64,000 nt of DNA from Spinactinospora alkalitolerans (GTDB lineage Bacteria; Actinomycetota; Actinomycetes; Streptosporangiales; Streptosporangiaceae): contig NZ_JACCCC010000001.1 in assembly GCF_013408795.1 (NCBI RefSeq), positions 5,704,001 to 5,768,000 of the forward strand, written 5' to 3'. Each line of letters begins with the position of its first letter. Position 1 is the first letter of the stretch. The notes below the pieces were generated by a model. That model was not told the origin of the DNA and did not search any database. It worked only from the letters and a program-made list of their open reading frames with translations. Made by a program: the position numbers and the translations under genes. Shown in pieces: positions 1 through 9,104 of the stretch.

Positions 1-244
1 GCCATCCCAGCGCGGCGAGACCGGCACCGGGAGCCGTGCACCGCAGGTCCAGCAGCGCGCCGCGCTCGTGCACGCGCACCCGGTAGGCCAGCGGGCGCAC
101 AACGACGTCGTCGGGGCCCTGAATCCGCACGACACCGTTCAGCAGGGCGCCGAACAGCGCGCCGACCTCTACGGCCTTCGCCTCCGTCAGCGGTTCGGCG
201 TCGTCGGGGATATGGGTGTGCAGGGTGAGGGTGAATACGGCCAT
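1..244 (-). CDS. Hypothetical protein, 3' end outside window
   Basis: An open frame of 81 codons starts at ATG 244 and runs off the left edge. A purine-rich stretch (AAGGACGA) lies just upstream of the start. The visible protein begins MAVFTLTLHTH and is followed by acidic residues and alternating short hydrophobic segments. GC-rich third positions support coding. I do not recognise the family. It lies directly downstream of the ArdC-like gene on the same strand (82-bp gap), so it probably belongs to the same accessory transcription unit. Confidence 0.55.
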   Translation of the reverse strand, partial: MAVFTLTLHTHIPDDAEPLTEAKAVEVGALFGALLNGVVRIQGPDDVVVRPLAYRVRVHERGALLDLRCTAPGAGLAALGW

Positions 245-326
245 CGCTTCGTCCTTTCGGTGTTGCGTGAGGGACCGGGAACGGTGCGCGGGGCCCGTTC
301 TCTGTCCAGAGCGAGCCCCGCCTGAC

Positions 327-1223
327 TCACGCCGCGTCGCCGATCCGGGCGTGAGGGTCGGTGTCGGCCGCGTTCTCCAGCGCGGTGACGATGGCATCGG
401 CCACGCTCAGCACGCGTCCGGCGCTGGTGTGGGCGGTTTCGGCGTCGCCAGCCCATCCGGCCACGTAGGGCACGGAGTAGGCCAGTGAATCGAGTCCCGC
501 GAAGCCGACGACGATGCAGGCGACCGATTCGGCTTCGACCTCCAGCAGCGCACGGGGCGTGGTGGTGCGGCGTGCCTCGTGGTCGCAGGCGATGTGCGCC
601 AGCTCGTGGACCAGGGTTTTCGCCGCCTGCGCCTCGTCGACGCTCGCGCGCATGCGTACCGTGCGCGTGTCCCACCTGGTCCAGCCGTAGGCGTGCCCGC
701 AGTCGCCGCGCTCAACGGTGAATCCGCGCGCGGTGATCTGTCGGGCGATGCCGTCCCACAGACGCGCGGGCGCGATCCCTTGAAGCTCCTGCGGCGCGGC
801 GTCGCTCGCAGCGGGCAGGGGATCACCTTCGGTCTGGGAGACGTCGAAGACGCTCACCAGCTTGAAACCGCGCACCTGAAAGACGGGATCGCCGTTGGTG
901 TCGGTCTCCTCGTTGCCGTCGTCGTCGCGCACCTTGTAGCGGCACGGCGCGAAGATCCGGATGCCTTTCTGTCCCTTGCGGACGCGCCGCCCCGTCTCGT
1001 TCCACTGCGACAGCGGACGGACGTCGGTCGCATCCGGGAACTGCGAGATGATCATCAGCACGTTGTTCAGCGAGTAGCGGCGCAGCCACACGCGCGCCGC
1101 GATCATCGCGCGCCATCCTTCGGAGGTGAGCAGGCCGTCAACGGCGTGCGTCAGTCGATCGTGTGCGGCCTTGAGTCGTTCCTGTCGCTGCTCGGGGGTG
1201 AGCTTCCCTTTCTGCTTTCCCAT
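327..1223 (-). CDS. ArdC-like antirestriction / zincin metallopeptidase-like protein
   Basis: This 298-aa protein has the ArdC layout. An N-terminal single-strand-DNA-binding-type domain (DUF1738) covers roughly residues 10-125, with WRAMIAARVWLRRYSLNN and the RKGQKGIRIFAP segment. A C-terminal zincin domain carries VHELAHIACDH, an HExxH metal-binding motif. ArdC proteins are carried by plasmids and integrative elements, where they protect incoming DNA from host restriction. The open frame extends upstream, but ATG 1223 is preceded by GGAGG at a good distance and starts a protein of family length, so I use it. The following minus-strand unknown genes suggest an accessory block from a mobile element. 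Family assignment is strong; actual antirestriction activity is inferred. Confidence 0.8.
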   Translation of the reverse strand: MGKQKGKLTPEQRQERLKAAHDRLTHAVDGLLTSEGWRAMIAARVWLRRYSLNNVLMIISQFPDATDVRPLSQWNETGRRVRKGQKGIRIFAPCRYKVRDDDGNEETDTNGDPVFQVRGFKLVSVFDVSQTEGDPLPAASDAAPQELQGIAPARLWDGIARQITARGFTVERGDCGHAYGWTRWDTRTVRMRASVDEAQAAKTLVHELAHIACDHEARRTTTPRALLEVEAESVACIVVGFAGLDSLAYSVPYVAGWAGDAETAHTSAGRVLSVADAIVTALENAADTDPHARIGDAA

Positions 1224-1323
1224 GGTGTGACCTCCACCAGGAATCCGATGGTTCGGGCACGGTCTCGGTAGCGGCTCGCAGAACGCAGGCTCTGCGAGCC
1301 GAAACAGAGATCCGCACGACCGT

Positions 1324-1866
1324 CTAGGCGTCGGAGGAATCCGGCAGGTAGTAGGCGTGGAGCTGGCGCTCAAAGGCGTGGTAATCGGGATTGACGGCGA
1401 TTTCCCTGCTGTCGCCCGTGGTGACGTAGCCCCACAGCTCTTCGTCAACCAGAAGTTCAATCGCCTGCATCTTGTTGAGTCGGACCGTTCCGCCCCCGGA
1501 TTCAGCCGCTGCCATCACCTGTGCGCGCAGACGGTTGAACGGCTCCATTCCCACCAGAGCGAAGACCCGGGATCGGCCGATGACGTCCAGCCGCTTACGG
1601 ACGTGTGCGGCATCGAGAGCAGGGAACGGGTAGGGGCGACGGTCGCCGCTGTTCCATTTGGTGATCAGCTCTCGCCGGTTGCTCTGCATCTTCGCGTAGT
1701 GGTCGGGGTCGCTCCTGCGCAGCTCCTGCCAGCAGGCGTCACAGGTGGCGTATTCACAGGAATCGGCGTGTACGGCCGAGGTGAAGAACGGCACCCACAC
1801 ACCGCAGACCGCGCGGCGTTCCTCGCGTTGGTAACTGAGAACGTTGGTGACCATGTGCAGAACCAT
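1324..1866 (-). CDS. Hypothetical protein, Cys-containing, 180 aa
   Basis: The start at ATG 1866 has GGAG seven bases upstream; a second in-frame ATG at 1854 is possible. The N-terminal half holds three closely spaced cysteines (DSCEYATCDACWQEL), which resemble a small metal-binding knuckle. The C-terminal half is mixed alpha/beta and ends in acidic residues. I do not recognise a family. It lies upstream of the ArdC-like gene on the same strand, with about 100 bp between them, among other small accessory genes. Confidence 0.6.
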   Translation of the reverse strand: MVLHMVTNVLSYQREERRAVCGVWVPFFTSAVHADSCEYATCDACWQELRRSDPDHYAKMQSNRRELITKWNSGDRRPYPFPALDAAHVRKRLDVIGRSRVFALVGMEPFNRLRAQVMAAAESGGGTVRLNKMQAIELLVDEELWGYVTTGDSREIAVNPDYHAFERQLHAYYLPDSSDA

Positions 1867-1930
1867 GGGAGTACTCCAATCCCGCTCAGCGGGCGCCGTC
1901 CCGGAAAACGGGGCGGCGCCCGATGTCCGG

Positions 1931-2296
1931 TTATGCGCAGTCGTCCACGCGGTAGGTCGAAAGGTCGGTCACCTCACAACCGTTCTCGTCATAGAGGCAG
2001 GTAACGAGGGATTCGGCGTACTCTCCGCACCATTCGATCTGGGCGGGGGTGTAGTCGGCGAAATACTCGCCGTCGGTGTCGCCCGGCTGCAGCGTGAGCC
2101 AGAGCAGCGCGTGCGCGGCTACCTCATCTTCGGTAACGCCGCTGGGACTGCCCAGGTCGGATCCGGAGAAGACGAGTCGGTCACCGCAGAACAGCTCATA
2201 GGACCAGCGCTCGCGCATGTCCGGGCGCACGCCCGCAGGCTCGATGACCAGTGTGTGAGGGTCGGGAGTGAATCCGTCGATGACGAAAGTAGACAT
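1931..2296 (-). CDS. Hypothetical acidic protein, 121 aa
   Basis: I start this gene at ATG 2296 (MSTFVIDGFTPDP), which has GAGGTG upstream, rather than the longer start at 2317. The product is strongly acidic and rich in Trp, Tyr and Cys. It has no obvious membrane segment or signal peptide. Small acidic proteins of this sort are common on actinobacterial plasmids and phages, but I do not recognise this one and assign no function. Confidence 0.55.
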   Translation of the reverse strand: MSTFVIDGFTPDPHTLVIEPAGVRPDMRERWSYELFCGDRLVFSGSDLGSPSGVTEDEVAAHALLWLTLQPGDTDGEYFADYTPAQIEWCGEYAESLVTCLYDENGCEVTDLSTYRVDDCA

Positions 2297-2341
2297 GGCA
2301 CACCTCATGAACGGCACTACAGGAAGAGAGAAGGGTTGGCG

Positions 2342-2632
2342 CTACTCGAATCGGACCCCGCCGCGCGGACCGAACACCGCGCGCCGCTCAATGCAGGACA
2401 GGTCAGCGTCAGCAGAGCGGTAAAGGTCGATGTAGCTTTCCTCGGTCACGGCGGGGGTGTAGACGCTCTCGGGCTCGCGCGACACGTAGTCGAAGTGCTG
2501 GAGCCACACCGCGCCGCTTTCACAGCGGGATTTCAGAACCTCGGCGACGTCAGCGAGCGAACCGAAACGCTCGAGATCGTCCGTACCGGACAGTGAAAAT
2601 GGCCAACCGTGCCAGATTCCATACCAGGCCAT
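2342..2632 (-). CDS. Hypothetical protein, 96 aa
   Basis: ATG 2632 (MAWYGIWHGWPF) has an excellent AGGAGG six bases upstream, so I prefer it to the longer frame starting at 2686. The protein is short, aromatic at the N terminus and acidic overall, with no motif I recognise. It is probably the first gene of the four- or five-gene minus-strand accessory operon that ends at the left edge. Confidence 0.55.
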   Translation of the reverse strand: MAWYGIWHGWPFSLSGTDDLERFGSLADVAEVLKSRCESGAVWLQHFDYVSREPESVYTPAVTEESYIDLYRSADADLSCIERRAVFGPRGGVRFE

Positions 2633-2689
2633 AACCGGCCTCCTCGCGATGAACTGTATTGCTTGGTCATTGTCATTAATACCCAAATC

Positions 2690-3387
2690 GCGAGATCATC
2701 TAACGCCGGACACGGAAACTCGTTCGTCTTTTTCACGCAGCAGGGACCACCGAATGAAAGGCGATTGGCAGCCGACGCCGGATATTCCGGACCCTCGGAG
2801 TGGCGAGCGGAGTTCAGCGCACGAAAGCGCCGACACCTTACCTCTCATCCAGAGAATCGAACGCACTACCAGCGAGATCAAGAGATATGAATAACCAGCG
2901 AGCACGAAAACCGGAAAGAATCACCAGAAAACAGCAGCCGAATACAAGCCACCCCATCAGGCGACGTCATCCATCACCAGGAGAGTCTGCTCAGGCGCTC
3001 CGCACCTGTCGGGCGGGACACCGACCGGCCCTGCGAATCGCCGGCCAGGGGTTTTGCGTACGCAAGGGTGGTCGCTCATACGGGTGGAGGGATCGACCGG
3101 CGGATCGGGTACCCGTTGGACAGGGCCAGAGACCCGGTTAGCAATCAGAAAACAATCTATTATCGACACAGAGGACCAAGAAACCAGGCGCGGCCAAAAG
3201 AGAGGAATCGGCGGGGAGCTCAGCTCCGAACCTTTATGTCAACGCAACCCAGAGACCGCCGGAGTATTTATCCGGAAATTATCGCTGGAGGAGTCAGCCT
3301 GCATGTTCCGATCCGGCCGCACACGGACTGGAGCGTCGCAGCATTCTTTTCGAGGGTAAGTGATTCAGCGCGGGAACAGGGACTCCG
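2690..3387. other. Intergenic region, about 700 bp, no gene recognised
   Basis: Base composition here is visibly lower in GC than the flanks, for example around 3130-3260, and no frame shows the third-position GC bias of the neighbouring genes. A short palindrome TGCGTACGCA sits at about 3055-3064. The stretch separates the 5' end of the accessory operon from the 3' end of the Tad operon. It probably holds the promoter of the former. I see no RNA gene or repeat. Confidence 0.4.
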
Positions 3388-5916
3388 TTATGCGCTTTCC
3401 GGGATGTTTTCGATCAGGTCGCGGATTCGCGTGGTGGGGGCGGCGTCGATTTCCCGGAGAGCCTGTTCGTGGTTTCGGTAAACATTGGTGGCGGCGCGGG
3501 TATCGCCGTGGTCCAGGTGTAGCCGGATGAGGGCCAGGTGGGCGTCCTCGCTGTGCGGGTCGATGGCCACGGCGCGGGACAGAAGCGTCCGTGCGTCATC
3601 GTGGCCGCTGTGGGAGGCGCAGCGCAGCACGGCGTCGACGAGGCGGCGACGCAGGCGCAGCCGGATCTCCTCGGCCCAGGCGTAGCCGGCTTCGGCGGCG
3701 AAGTCTGCGTAGTCGGCCACAGCGTGCCGCAGGGGCGGTTGGGGCGATCCTTCTGCTCCATCGTCCTCGGCTTGGGTGATGGCGGCCTCCAGGTCCCACA
3801 CGTCCACGCCGACCAGCTCCGGGTTGAGTCGGTAGCGGTCGTTCTCGTGCAGGATGACGGGGCGTTCGTCGTCGGTGAGGACGTCTCGGAGGGCGGTGCG
3901 CAGGGCGCTGGTGGCGTCGTGGAAGCGGCGGGTGGAGCGGGCCGCGTTCTCGCCGGGCCACATGTCTTCGACGGCGCGCTCGAGCATCACGCCGTCGGGG
4001 TGGGCGGCGAGGTAGGCGGTGACCTCGAAGGCGGAGCGGCGGCGCAGTGTCAGCGGCCGGCCGTGGGCGCTGATGGTGATGCGGCCGAGGACGCGCACCG
4101 CCACGGGTGACTGCTCCTGGCCGGAGGCTGCTGCTTCAGCCTCTGATCGCGGGCGTGTGAGGTTCTCCGCGGATGTCTGGAGGGTGGTGCCGTTCTGGTG
4201 CGGCGTAGCACCGCCGTGGTGACGCCCACGGGGTTCGGAGGTGGCGGCTGGCAGGTCCACGAGGAGGCTCAGGACGCTGCCGCGGTCGGTGCCGGGCCAG
4301 CGGGCGCCGTGCAGGTGGGCCAGGTGCGGGCCGGCCGTGGTGACGGTGTGGGTGCCGCTGATGGTGCAGGTGGCGGGCGGCCAGGAGCCGAGCAGGACCG
4401 CGGTGACGGGGCTGGTGCCGGCCTGGCGCAGCAGGGCCTCGATTTCGGGGGTGTGTGCGGGGTCCGGGCCGGCCAGGAGAAGGAACGGTGCCGCCGACGG
4501 CGCTTCGTCCTCGTTCTTGGTGGGCTCATCGAGATCGTCGTCAGGACGGCGGAGCAGAAGTTCGGCGTGGAGCAGCGTGATGGCGTCGCTGAGCGAGTCG
4601 GCGACGGTGATCGTTGGCGTCTCGCGCTCGGCAAGCAGGGCGACTCCGTCCTCGCCAAGGAACAGGCCCAGGTCTGCGGCGGGGATGACCAGGTTCAGGG
4701 CCGGGGTTTCCTCGGCTGTGTGCAGTGCGGCGGTCAGCAGGCTGCGGGCGGCGTCATGGGCGCCGGGGCCGGTGATGCCGAGGCCGGTCTTCAGGTCGAT
4801 GACTGCGTGGGCGTCGATACGGGGCACCGGTGCTGCCTCGTCTGAGTGTGGGATGTCCTCGTCTCCGACCGTCCCGGCGTCGCAGGTGTCATCAGATGCC
4901 TCGACGGGCTGAGAGGAGGGGGCGTTTGGTCGGCTGCGGCGCCGTCGTCCCAGCGCGAAGCCGCCGACGGCCCCGCCCACGGTGGTGGCGGTGAGCAGAA
5001 GGCCGGAGGGCAGCTCCAGCACCACGACCGCCTGGCCCTCCTCGTCTCCAGTGGTGTCGTCCTGTTCTTCCTGCGGCGCCGCGGTTTCAGGTTCGGACGA
5101 GGTGGGCTTGCCGGGTGGGCGGGTGACGACGGTGTAGGCGATCTCCACTCGGCGCTGGGCCGCATCCGGGGCGCCGTCCAGGAGCTGGTCGGAACCGACT
5201 CCGCGGGTCTGCACGGCGGGTGCCGCCTCGCCCAGTTGCGTACGCAGGAATTTCGCCACCGCCTCGGCACGGCGTTCGGAGAGGGCCTGGTTGTAGTCGG
5301 GAGCGCCGGCGGGGTCGGTGTGGCCGGTGACCGTGATCGGCGCTGTGGTGCCGTGGGTGCGGATCATCTGCACGACCGGTTCCAGGTCTTCGCGCATGTC
5401 TTCGGTCAGGAGGGCGGAGTCGTAGCCGAAGCCGTCGATGGCCCGTTCGCGCTCGACGAGCCCGCTCGGCGACTCCCCTGCCGGAAGCTCGTCGGCACTG
5501 GTGCTGTTCGGCTGCGTGGAGGGATGAGTGCCCGCGGTGCTCGGCTCGGCTGTTGCGGGTGCGGCCGTGGTGGCGGCGTGGGCGGTCGGGGCGGTGAGGG
5601 TGGCGCCGATCGCGCTGGCCGCGACGAGCTGCAGTGGGCCGAGCAGGCGTCGGCGCGGCGGTCGGCCGCGCAGCCGCGCGGTGGCCTCGGCCGCAAGCGC
5701 GAGCAGGTAGAGGCCCCACACCGCCCACAGGGCGATGATGAGCGCCGCGGCGCCCAACCCGGGAGGCAGCGCTCCGCCGCGCAGGTGGGCCAGCACGCCG
5801 GTCAGGGAAAGCTCGAGGTCGGGCCAGGCCGGCAGGCTGATGGCGGCATAGGGCAGTCCGGTCAGCAGGGCGATGGTCACCAGGAGGGCGCTGAGCTGTT
5901 GGATTCCTCGGGCCAC
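3388..5916 (-). CDS. Membrane protein with OmpA-like domain and C-terminal BTAD regulator domain
   Basis: This 842-aa protein is the last gene of the Tad operon. The first 130 residues hold about three hydrophobic segments. Residues of about 155-270 form an OmpA/MotB-like peptidoglycan-binding domain (ITVTGHTDPAGAPDYNQAL and an SERRAEAVAKFL helix). A Pro/Glu/Thr-rich stretch and another membrane segment (about 297-317) follow. The C-terminal 230 residues form a winged-helix plus BTAD (AfsR/SARP-type) domain, with RRRSAFEVTAYLAAHPDG and a TPR-like tail. BTAD proteins of this size recur beside actinobacterial Tad loci. The domain order suggests a cell-wall or pilus sensor that acts from the membrane; that role is inference. 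Confidence 0.75.
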   Translation of the reverse strand: MARGIQQLSALLVTIALLTGLPYAAISLPAWPDLELSLTGVLAHLRGGALPPGLGAAALIIALWAVWGLYLLALAAEATARLRGRPPRRRLLGPLQLVAASAIGATLTAPTAHAATTAAPATAEPSTAGTHPSTQPNSTSADELPAGESPSGLVERERAIDGFGYDSALLTEDMREDLEPVVQMIRTHGTTAPITVTGHTDPAGAPDYNQALSERRAEAVAKFLRTQLGEAAPAVQTRGVGSDQLLDGAPDAAQRRVEIAYTVVTRPPGKPTSSEPETAAPQEEQDDTTGDEEGQAVVVLELPSGLLLTATTVGGAVGGFALGRRRRSRPNAPSSQPVEASDDTCDAGTVGDEDIPHSDEAAPVPRIDAHAVIDLKTGLGITGPGAHDAARSLLTAALHTAEETPALNLVIPAADLGLFLGEDGVALLAERETPTITVADSLSDAITLLHAELLLRRPDDDLDEPTKNEDEAPSAAPFLLLAGPDPAHTPEIEALLRQAGTSPVTAVLLGSWPPATCTISGTHTVTTAGPHLAHLHGARWPGTDRGSVLSLLVDLPAATSEPRGRHHGGATPHQNGTTLQTSAENLTRPRSEAEAAASGQEQSPVAVRVLGRITISAHGRPLTLRRRSAFEVTAYLAAHPDGVMLERAVEDMWPGENAARSTRRFHDATSALRTALRDVLTDDERPVILHENDRYRLNPELVGVDVWDLEAAITQAEDDGAEGSPQPPLRHAVADYADFAAEAGYAWAEEIRLRLRRRLVDAVLRCASHSGHDDARTLLSRAVAIDPHSEDAHLALIRLHLDHGDTRAATNVYRNHEQALREIDAAPTTRIRDLIENIPESA

Positions 5917-5949
5917 GGCTGTCTCACCTCGGGGCTGTGGTCGGTGTGC

Positions 5950-6348
5950 TCATGGGCTGGTGTGGGGACCGGCGCCGGCGGTTCCGCTCAGGCTGCGGGT
6001 GCCCAGCGGCAGCAGGGTGAAGGTGTGGTTCAGGCGGGCGGTGACGGTGACGGTGTCGCCGTCGACCTGCACGGTGCCCTCGGCGCCGGCCTGGCGCAGG
6101 AAGTCTCGCGCCGCCTGTTCGGCGGCGTCGGCGTCGAGGGTCACGTCTTGTCCGGCGCGGTAGGCGGTCAGGTCGAGTTGCTGGGCGCCGGCGCGGGCGG
6201 CTTCCTGGGCCAGCGAGAGGGCGCGGCTGCGTGTGCCCAGTGCGGTTCCGCCCTCCAGCACCAGGGCGAACAGCAGGATCAGGGCGATGGAGACGGTGAC
6301 GACGAAGGCCGTCACCTGCCCGCGGTCGCTGCTCCGAAGCGTGTTCAT
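5950..6348 (-). CDS. TadE/TadG-like pseudopilin with C-terminal OB-like segment
   Basis: The 132-aa product starts with a short charged leader, then a single hydrophobic helix (VTAFVVTVSIALILLFALV) and an EGGTALG segment typical of TadG-like minor pilins. There is no von Willebrand domain, so it is a short variant. The start overlaps the preceding TadE stop as ATGA, indicating translational coupling. It is predicted to be an exported membrane-anchored minor pilin of the Flp pilus. Confidence 0.75.
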   Translation of the reverse strand: MNTLRSSDRGQVTAFVVTVSIALILLFALVLEGGTALGTRSRALSLAQEAARAGAQQLDLTAYRAGQDVTLDADAAEQAARDFLRQAGAEGTVQVDGDTVTVTARLNHTFTLLPLGTRSLSGTAGAGPHTSP

Positions 6349-6758
6349 GGCTGTCCCCGGTAGACGTCGACCACCGCGGTGGCGGTGCCCTGCGCCTCGT
6401 AGGTGCCGGGCACGCCCAGTCCGGACAGGTCGGCCAGGTCGGCGCGGCAGGTCAGGTTCGCGCTCACCGTTGAGCCGGGTTCCAGGCCGGAGGTGTCGAG
6501 GTCGAGGATGTGGGTGGTGCAGGACAGGCCGTGCGTACGCAGTGCGTTCGCCGCGGCGTCGTGCGCGGCCGCGTTCGCGCCTTCGGCGGTGCGTTGCAGG
6601 GTGGCCGCCCGGGCGGCGGCGTGGGCGACGGCGTCGGCGGTGGACTCGGCGGCGACGACGCGGTAGGCCAGCACCGCCAGCAGGGCGATCAGCACCAGCA
6701 GAGGGGTGAGCAGCGCCAGTTCGACCGAGGCGCCGCCGTGCTCGTGCCGCCTGTTCAC
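6345..6758 (-). CDS. TadE-family minor pilin
   Basis: The 137-aa product starts at GTG 6758, which overlaps the upstream stop as GTGA. It opens with the TadE signature: a short basic leader (VNRRHEHGGASVELALL) with a Glu inside the start of the hydrophobic helix, then a periplasmic or surface domain with two cysteines. TadE proteins are minor pilins needed for Flp pilus assembly. The longer open frame upstream overlaps the preceding gene out of frame and is discarded. Confidence 0.8.
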   Translation of the reverse strand: MNRRHEHGGASVELALLTPLLVLIALLAVLAYRVVAAESTADAVAHAAARAATLQRTAEGANAAAHDAAANALRTHGLSCTTHILDLDTSGLEPGSTVSANLTCRADLADLSGLGVPGTYEAQGTATAVVDVYRGQP

Positions 6759-7153
6759 GGTGCACCGCCGGTCGCGGGCACGTAGCGCTCCACCGGTGCC
6801 TCCTGCTGGTGTCGGATCGGCCAGGTCAGGCCCGGCAGCAGGCTGGGGACCTGCGCCTGCACGGTGACGCGGGCGGTGATGTCGGTGCGCTCCACGTCCA
6901 CCCGGACGTCGGTGAGGAGGTCGCCGGCGAGCTGGTCGGCGACCTGCTCGGCGGTGGCCCGGCCGTCGGCTTCGGTGGCGTCGACCGTACGTGTCGCGGC
7001 CAGGGTGTGGTGGGTGATGGTCTGGGCCACGTGTCCGGCGTGGGCCCACAGGACGGTCTGCACGACCAGCATCACCAGCAGGAGCAGAAGCGGTGTGGCG
7101 ATGGCCAGTTCGGCGCTGCCCCGGTCATCGGCTCGGGTCCGGCGCGAGGGCAT
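6755..7153 (-). CDS. TadE-family minor pilin
   Basis: The 132-aa product has a basic leader, the pilin-like RGSAELAIATPLLLLLVM helix with Glu near its start, and a roughly 90-aa soluble part. It starts four bases after the stop of the Flp-like gene and overlaps the next TadE gene, so the pseudopilins are made from one tightly coupled message. Processing would need a TadV-type prepilin peptidase, which I do not find in this window. Confidence 0.8.
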   Translation of the reverse strand: MPSRRTRADDRGSAELAIATPLLLLLVMLVVQTVLWAHAGHVAQTITHHTLAATRTVDATEADGRATAEQVADQLAGDLLTDVRVDVERTDITARVTVQAQVPSLLPGLTWPIRHQQEAPVERYVPATGGAP

Positions 7154-7157
7154 GGGA

Positions 7158-7331
7158 CTACTCCAGGGTGATGGACTCGGCGCGGTCCATCACGGCCTCG
7201 CCGATCACCGCCAGCGCGCCCAGTGCGAGCGCCGCGAGCAGGGCGATGACGACGACGGTTTCGGTGGAGTAGCCCGCATCGGAGCGGCTGGTGAGGCGGG
7301 CGGCGATGTGGGCGGTGGTTCGGTTCGGCAT
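7158..7331 (-). CDS. Small Flp-like pilin, 57 aa
   Basis: This gene is only 58 codons long. The product has a basic leader of about 20 residues, then a type IV pilin-like segment (DAGYSTETVVVIALLAAL) with a Gly cleavage site, a Glu four residues later and a long hydrophobic helix. That is the plan of Flp major pilins and the DUF4244 family. It sits between tadC and the first tadE, exactly where the pilin gene is expected, which supports it being the structural subunit. Confidence 0.75.
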   Translation of the reverse strand: MPNRTTAHIAARLTSRSDAGYSTETVVVIALLAALALGALAVIGEAVMDRAESITLE

Positions 7332-7353
7332 CGAAGTCTCCCCTCCGCGGGGT

Positions 7354-8244
7354 CTACAGGCTGGTCAGAATGAGGCTGAGGGCCGGGAAGCCGATCAGGA
7401 CGAGGAATCCGGCGAACAAGAGGACGACCGGCAGGCTCATGCGTTCGGTCGCGGACTGGGCGTCGGCGTCGAGGGCGGCCAGGTGCTGGGTGCGCAGGGT
7501 CTTGGCCTTGGCGGCCAGGGAGGCGCGCACCCGGGCGCCGTCGGCCCCGGCGAGCTGCAGGCCGGCGGCCAGCTCGGAGAACTCCTCCACGCCGTAGCGC
7601 TCGCCCAGGGCGCGCAGCGCCTGCCAGGGTGGTTGGCGGCGCACCGCCGCGGCGCGCAGTGCGGTGCGGATGCGCGCCATGGCCGCGCCGGAGCCGGCCC
7701 GGCTTGCATCGTCCAGCGCCCCGGTCACGCCCGCGCCGCCCGCCAGTGCCACCACGACCAGGTCGGCGAAGGCCGCCAGGGTGTGGCGCATCTGCTCGCG
7801 GCGCTTGGCCGCCTCGTCGCGCAGCGACAGGTCCGGGGCGAGCCAGACCACAGCGGCGAAGACGCCCCAGACGGCGACGCCGTACAGCGACACCACATCC
7901 ACACCGGCGAGCAGCAGCACCGCGCCCAGCAGCGGCGGGACGCAGATCCCGAGCAGGCCGGTAGTGGTCTTCTCCGCCAGATAGCCGGGAACATCGCGCT
8001 CGCAGATCTCCAGCCGGGCCCGGGTGCGCGCGGTGGGCAGGCCTGACGCGGAGAGCACCGGGACACCGACCGATCCGAGCCGGGCGCTCCACCCGCCCGG
8101 CTGGGTGACGGGCTTCGGCGAGAGCGGGGGCGGGTCGGCGAGCAGTTCGGCCAGGCTCGGCCGGGCGAAGCGCACGGCGACCAGCAGCCAGAACCCGGCG
8201 GCGAGCAGCCCTCCGCCGAGCGCGCCGAGGACGAACGGGTTCAC
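7354..8244 (-). CDS. tadC: TadC-like type II/IV secretion platform protein
   Basis: The 296-aa membrane protein belongs to the GspF/TadC family: N-terminal hydrophobic segments, a cytoplasmic four-helix domain around residues 140-240, and a closing hydrophobic helix (LPVVLLFAGFLVLIGFPAL). TadB and TadC form the inner-membrane platform on which TadA acts. I use GTG 8244, which overlaps the tadB stop as GTGA; the longer frame to 8334 would overlap tadB by about 90 bp without reason. Confidence 0.85.
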   Translation of the reverse strand: MNPFVLGALGGGLLAAGFWLLVAVRFARPSLAELLADPPPLSPKPVTQPGGWSARLGSVGVPVLSASGLPTARTRARLEICERDVPGYLAEKTTTGLLGICVPPLLGAVLLLAGVDVVSLYGVAVWGVFAAVVWLAPDLSLRDEAAKRREQMRHTLAAFADLVVVALAGGAGVTGALDDASRAGSGAAMARIRTALRAAAVRRQPPWQALRALGERYGVEEFSELAAGLQLAGADGARVRASLAAKAKTLRTQHLAALDADAQSATERMSLPVVLLFAGFLVLIGFPALSLILTSL

Positions 8245-9104
8245 GCCCCCACCTCCTGCGTGTCGGGCCGGAGGATGCGAGGGCCCAGATCGGTGCGGGC
8301 CAGCCGCGCCAGCCAGGTTAGCGCGATCGCCCACAGGACACCGATCACGGCGAGCGCCACCTGCCCGAACAGGCCGTCATAAGGCGCCAGATAGGTGGGG
8401 TTGAACACGAGCAGCCCCACGGCCAGGGCGAGGGTGACGGTGACGATGATGCGCATCGCGGTGCGCACCCGCGCCCGGCCGGCCGCCACGCGCACCAGCA
8501 TCGCCGCCTGCTCCCGGGTGGCCTCGGCCAGGCTGGACAGCAGCGTGCCCAGGTCGGCGGTGTGGCGGCTCGCGGCGCCGGCCAGCGCCGCGGCCACAAG
8601 GTCGGCGGTCGGGGTGTCGACCGCCGCGGCGAAGTCGGCCAGCGCCTTGTCCGGGGAGCGGGCGGCGCGCAGCCGGTCGGCCAGCCGCCCCACCTCGGCG
8701 CGAATCGGCTCAGGGGCGATAGGGGCGGTGGCGGTGATGGCGTGCTGCAGCCCGCTCGCACCGGCCATCAGGTCGCGGATCTGCTCGGTCCAGGAGGCCA
8801 CCGCCTCGATCCGGGCCAGCCGCTCGGCGTGCCCGCGGTCGGGGCCCAGCAGGGCGGGCAGCCACCACACCCCGGCCGCCGCGAGCACCACGGCGACGGG
8901 CCAACCGGTCAACGCCCAGCCCAGCACGCCCGCGCCGACGGCTCCGACGAGGCGCACCGCCCGGCGCCGGTCCCCGACCAGGGGCCGCAGACGCGCCCGC
9001 GCCGCACTCCGGGGCGCGGCCGACGTGGTGAGCAGGAGCAGCCACACCCCGAACCCGAGTGCGGCGCCCCCGAGCAGTCCCAGCAGGAGCGTGGAGGTGC
9101 TCAT
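8241..9104 (-). CDS. tadB: TadB-like secretion platform protein
   Basis: The 287-aa protein has paired hydrophobic segments at each end and a GspF-type cytoplasmic domain between them (ASWTEQIRDLMAGASGLQHA; LADFAAAVDTPTADLVAAAL). That is the standard TadB arrangement. ATG 9104 overlaps the tadA stop as ATGA; an alternative ATG lies nine bases upstream at 9113. It follows tadA and precedes tadC, the canonical order. Confidence 0.85.
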   Translation of the reverse strand: MSTSTLLLGLLGGAALGFGVWLLLLTTSAAPRSAARARLRPLVGDRRRAVRLVGAVGAGVLGWALTGWPVAVVLAAAGVWWLPALLGPDRGHAERLARIEAVASWTEQIRDLMAGASGLQHAITATAPIAPEPIRAEVGRLADRLRAARSPDKALADFAAAVDTPTADLVAAALAGAASRHTADLGTLLSSLAEATREQAAMLVRVAAGRARVRTAMRIIVTVTLALAVGLLVFNPTYLAPYDGLFGQVALAVIGVLWAIALTWLARLARTDLGPRILRPDTQEVGA

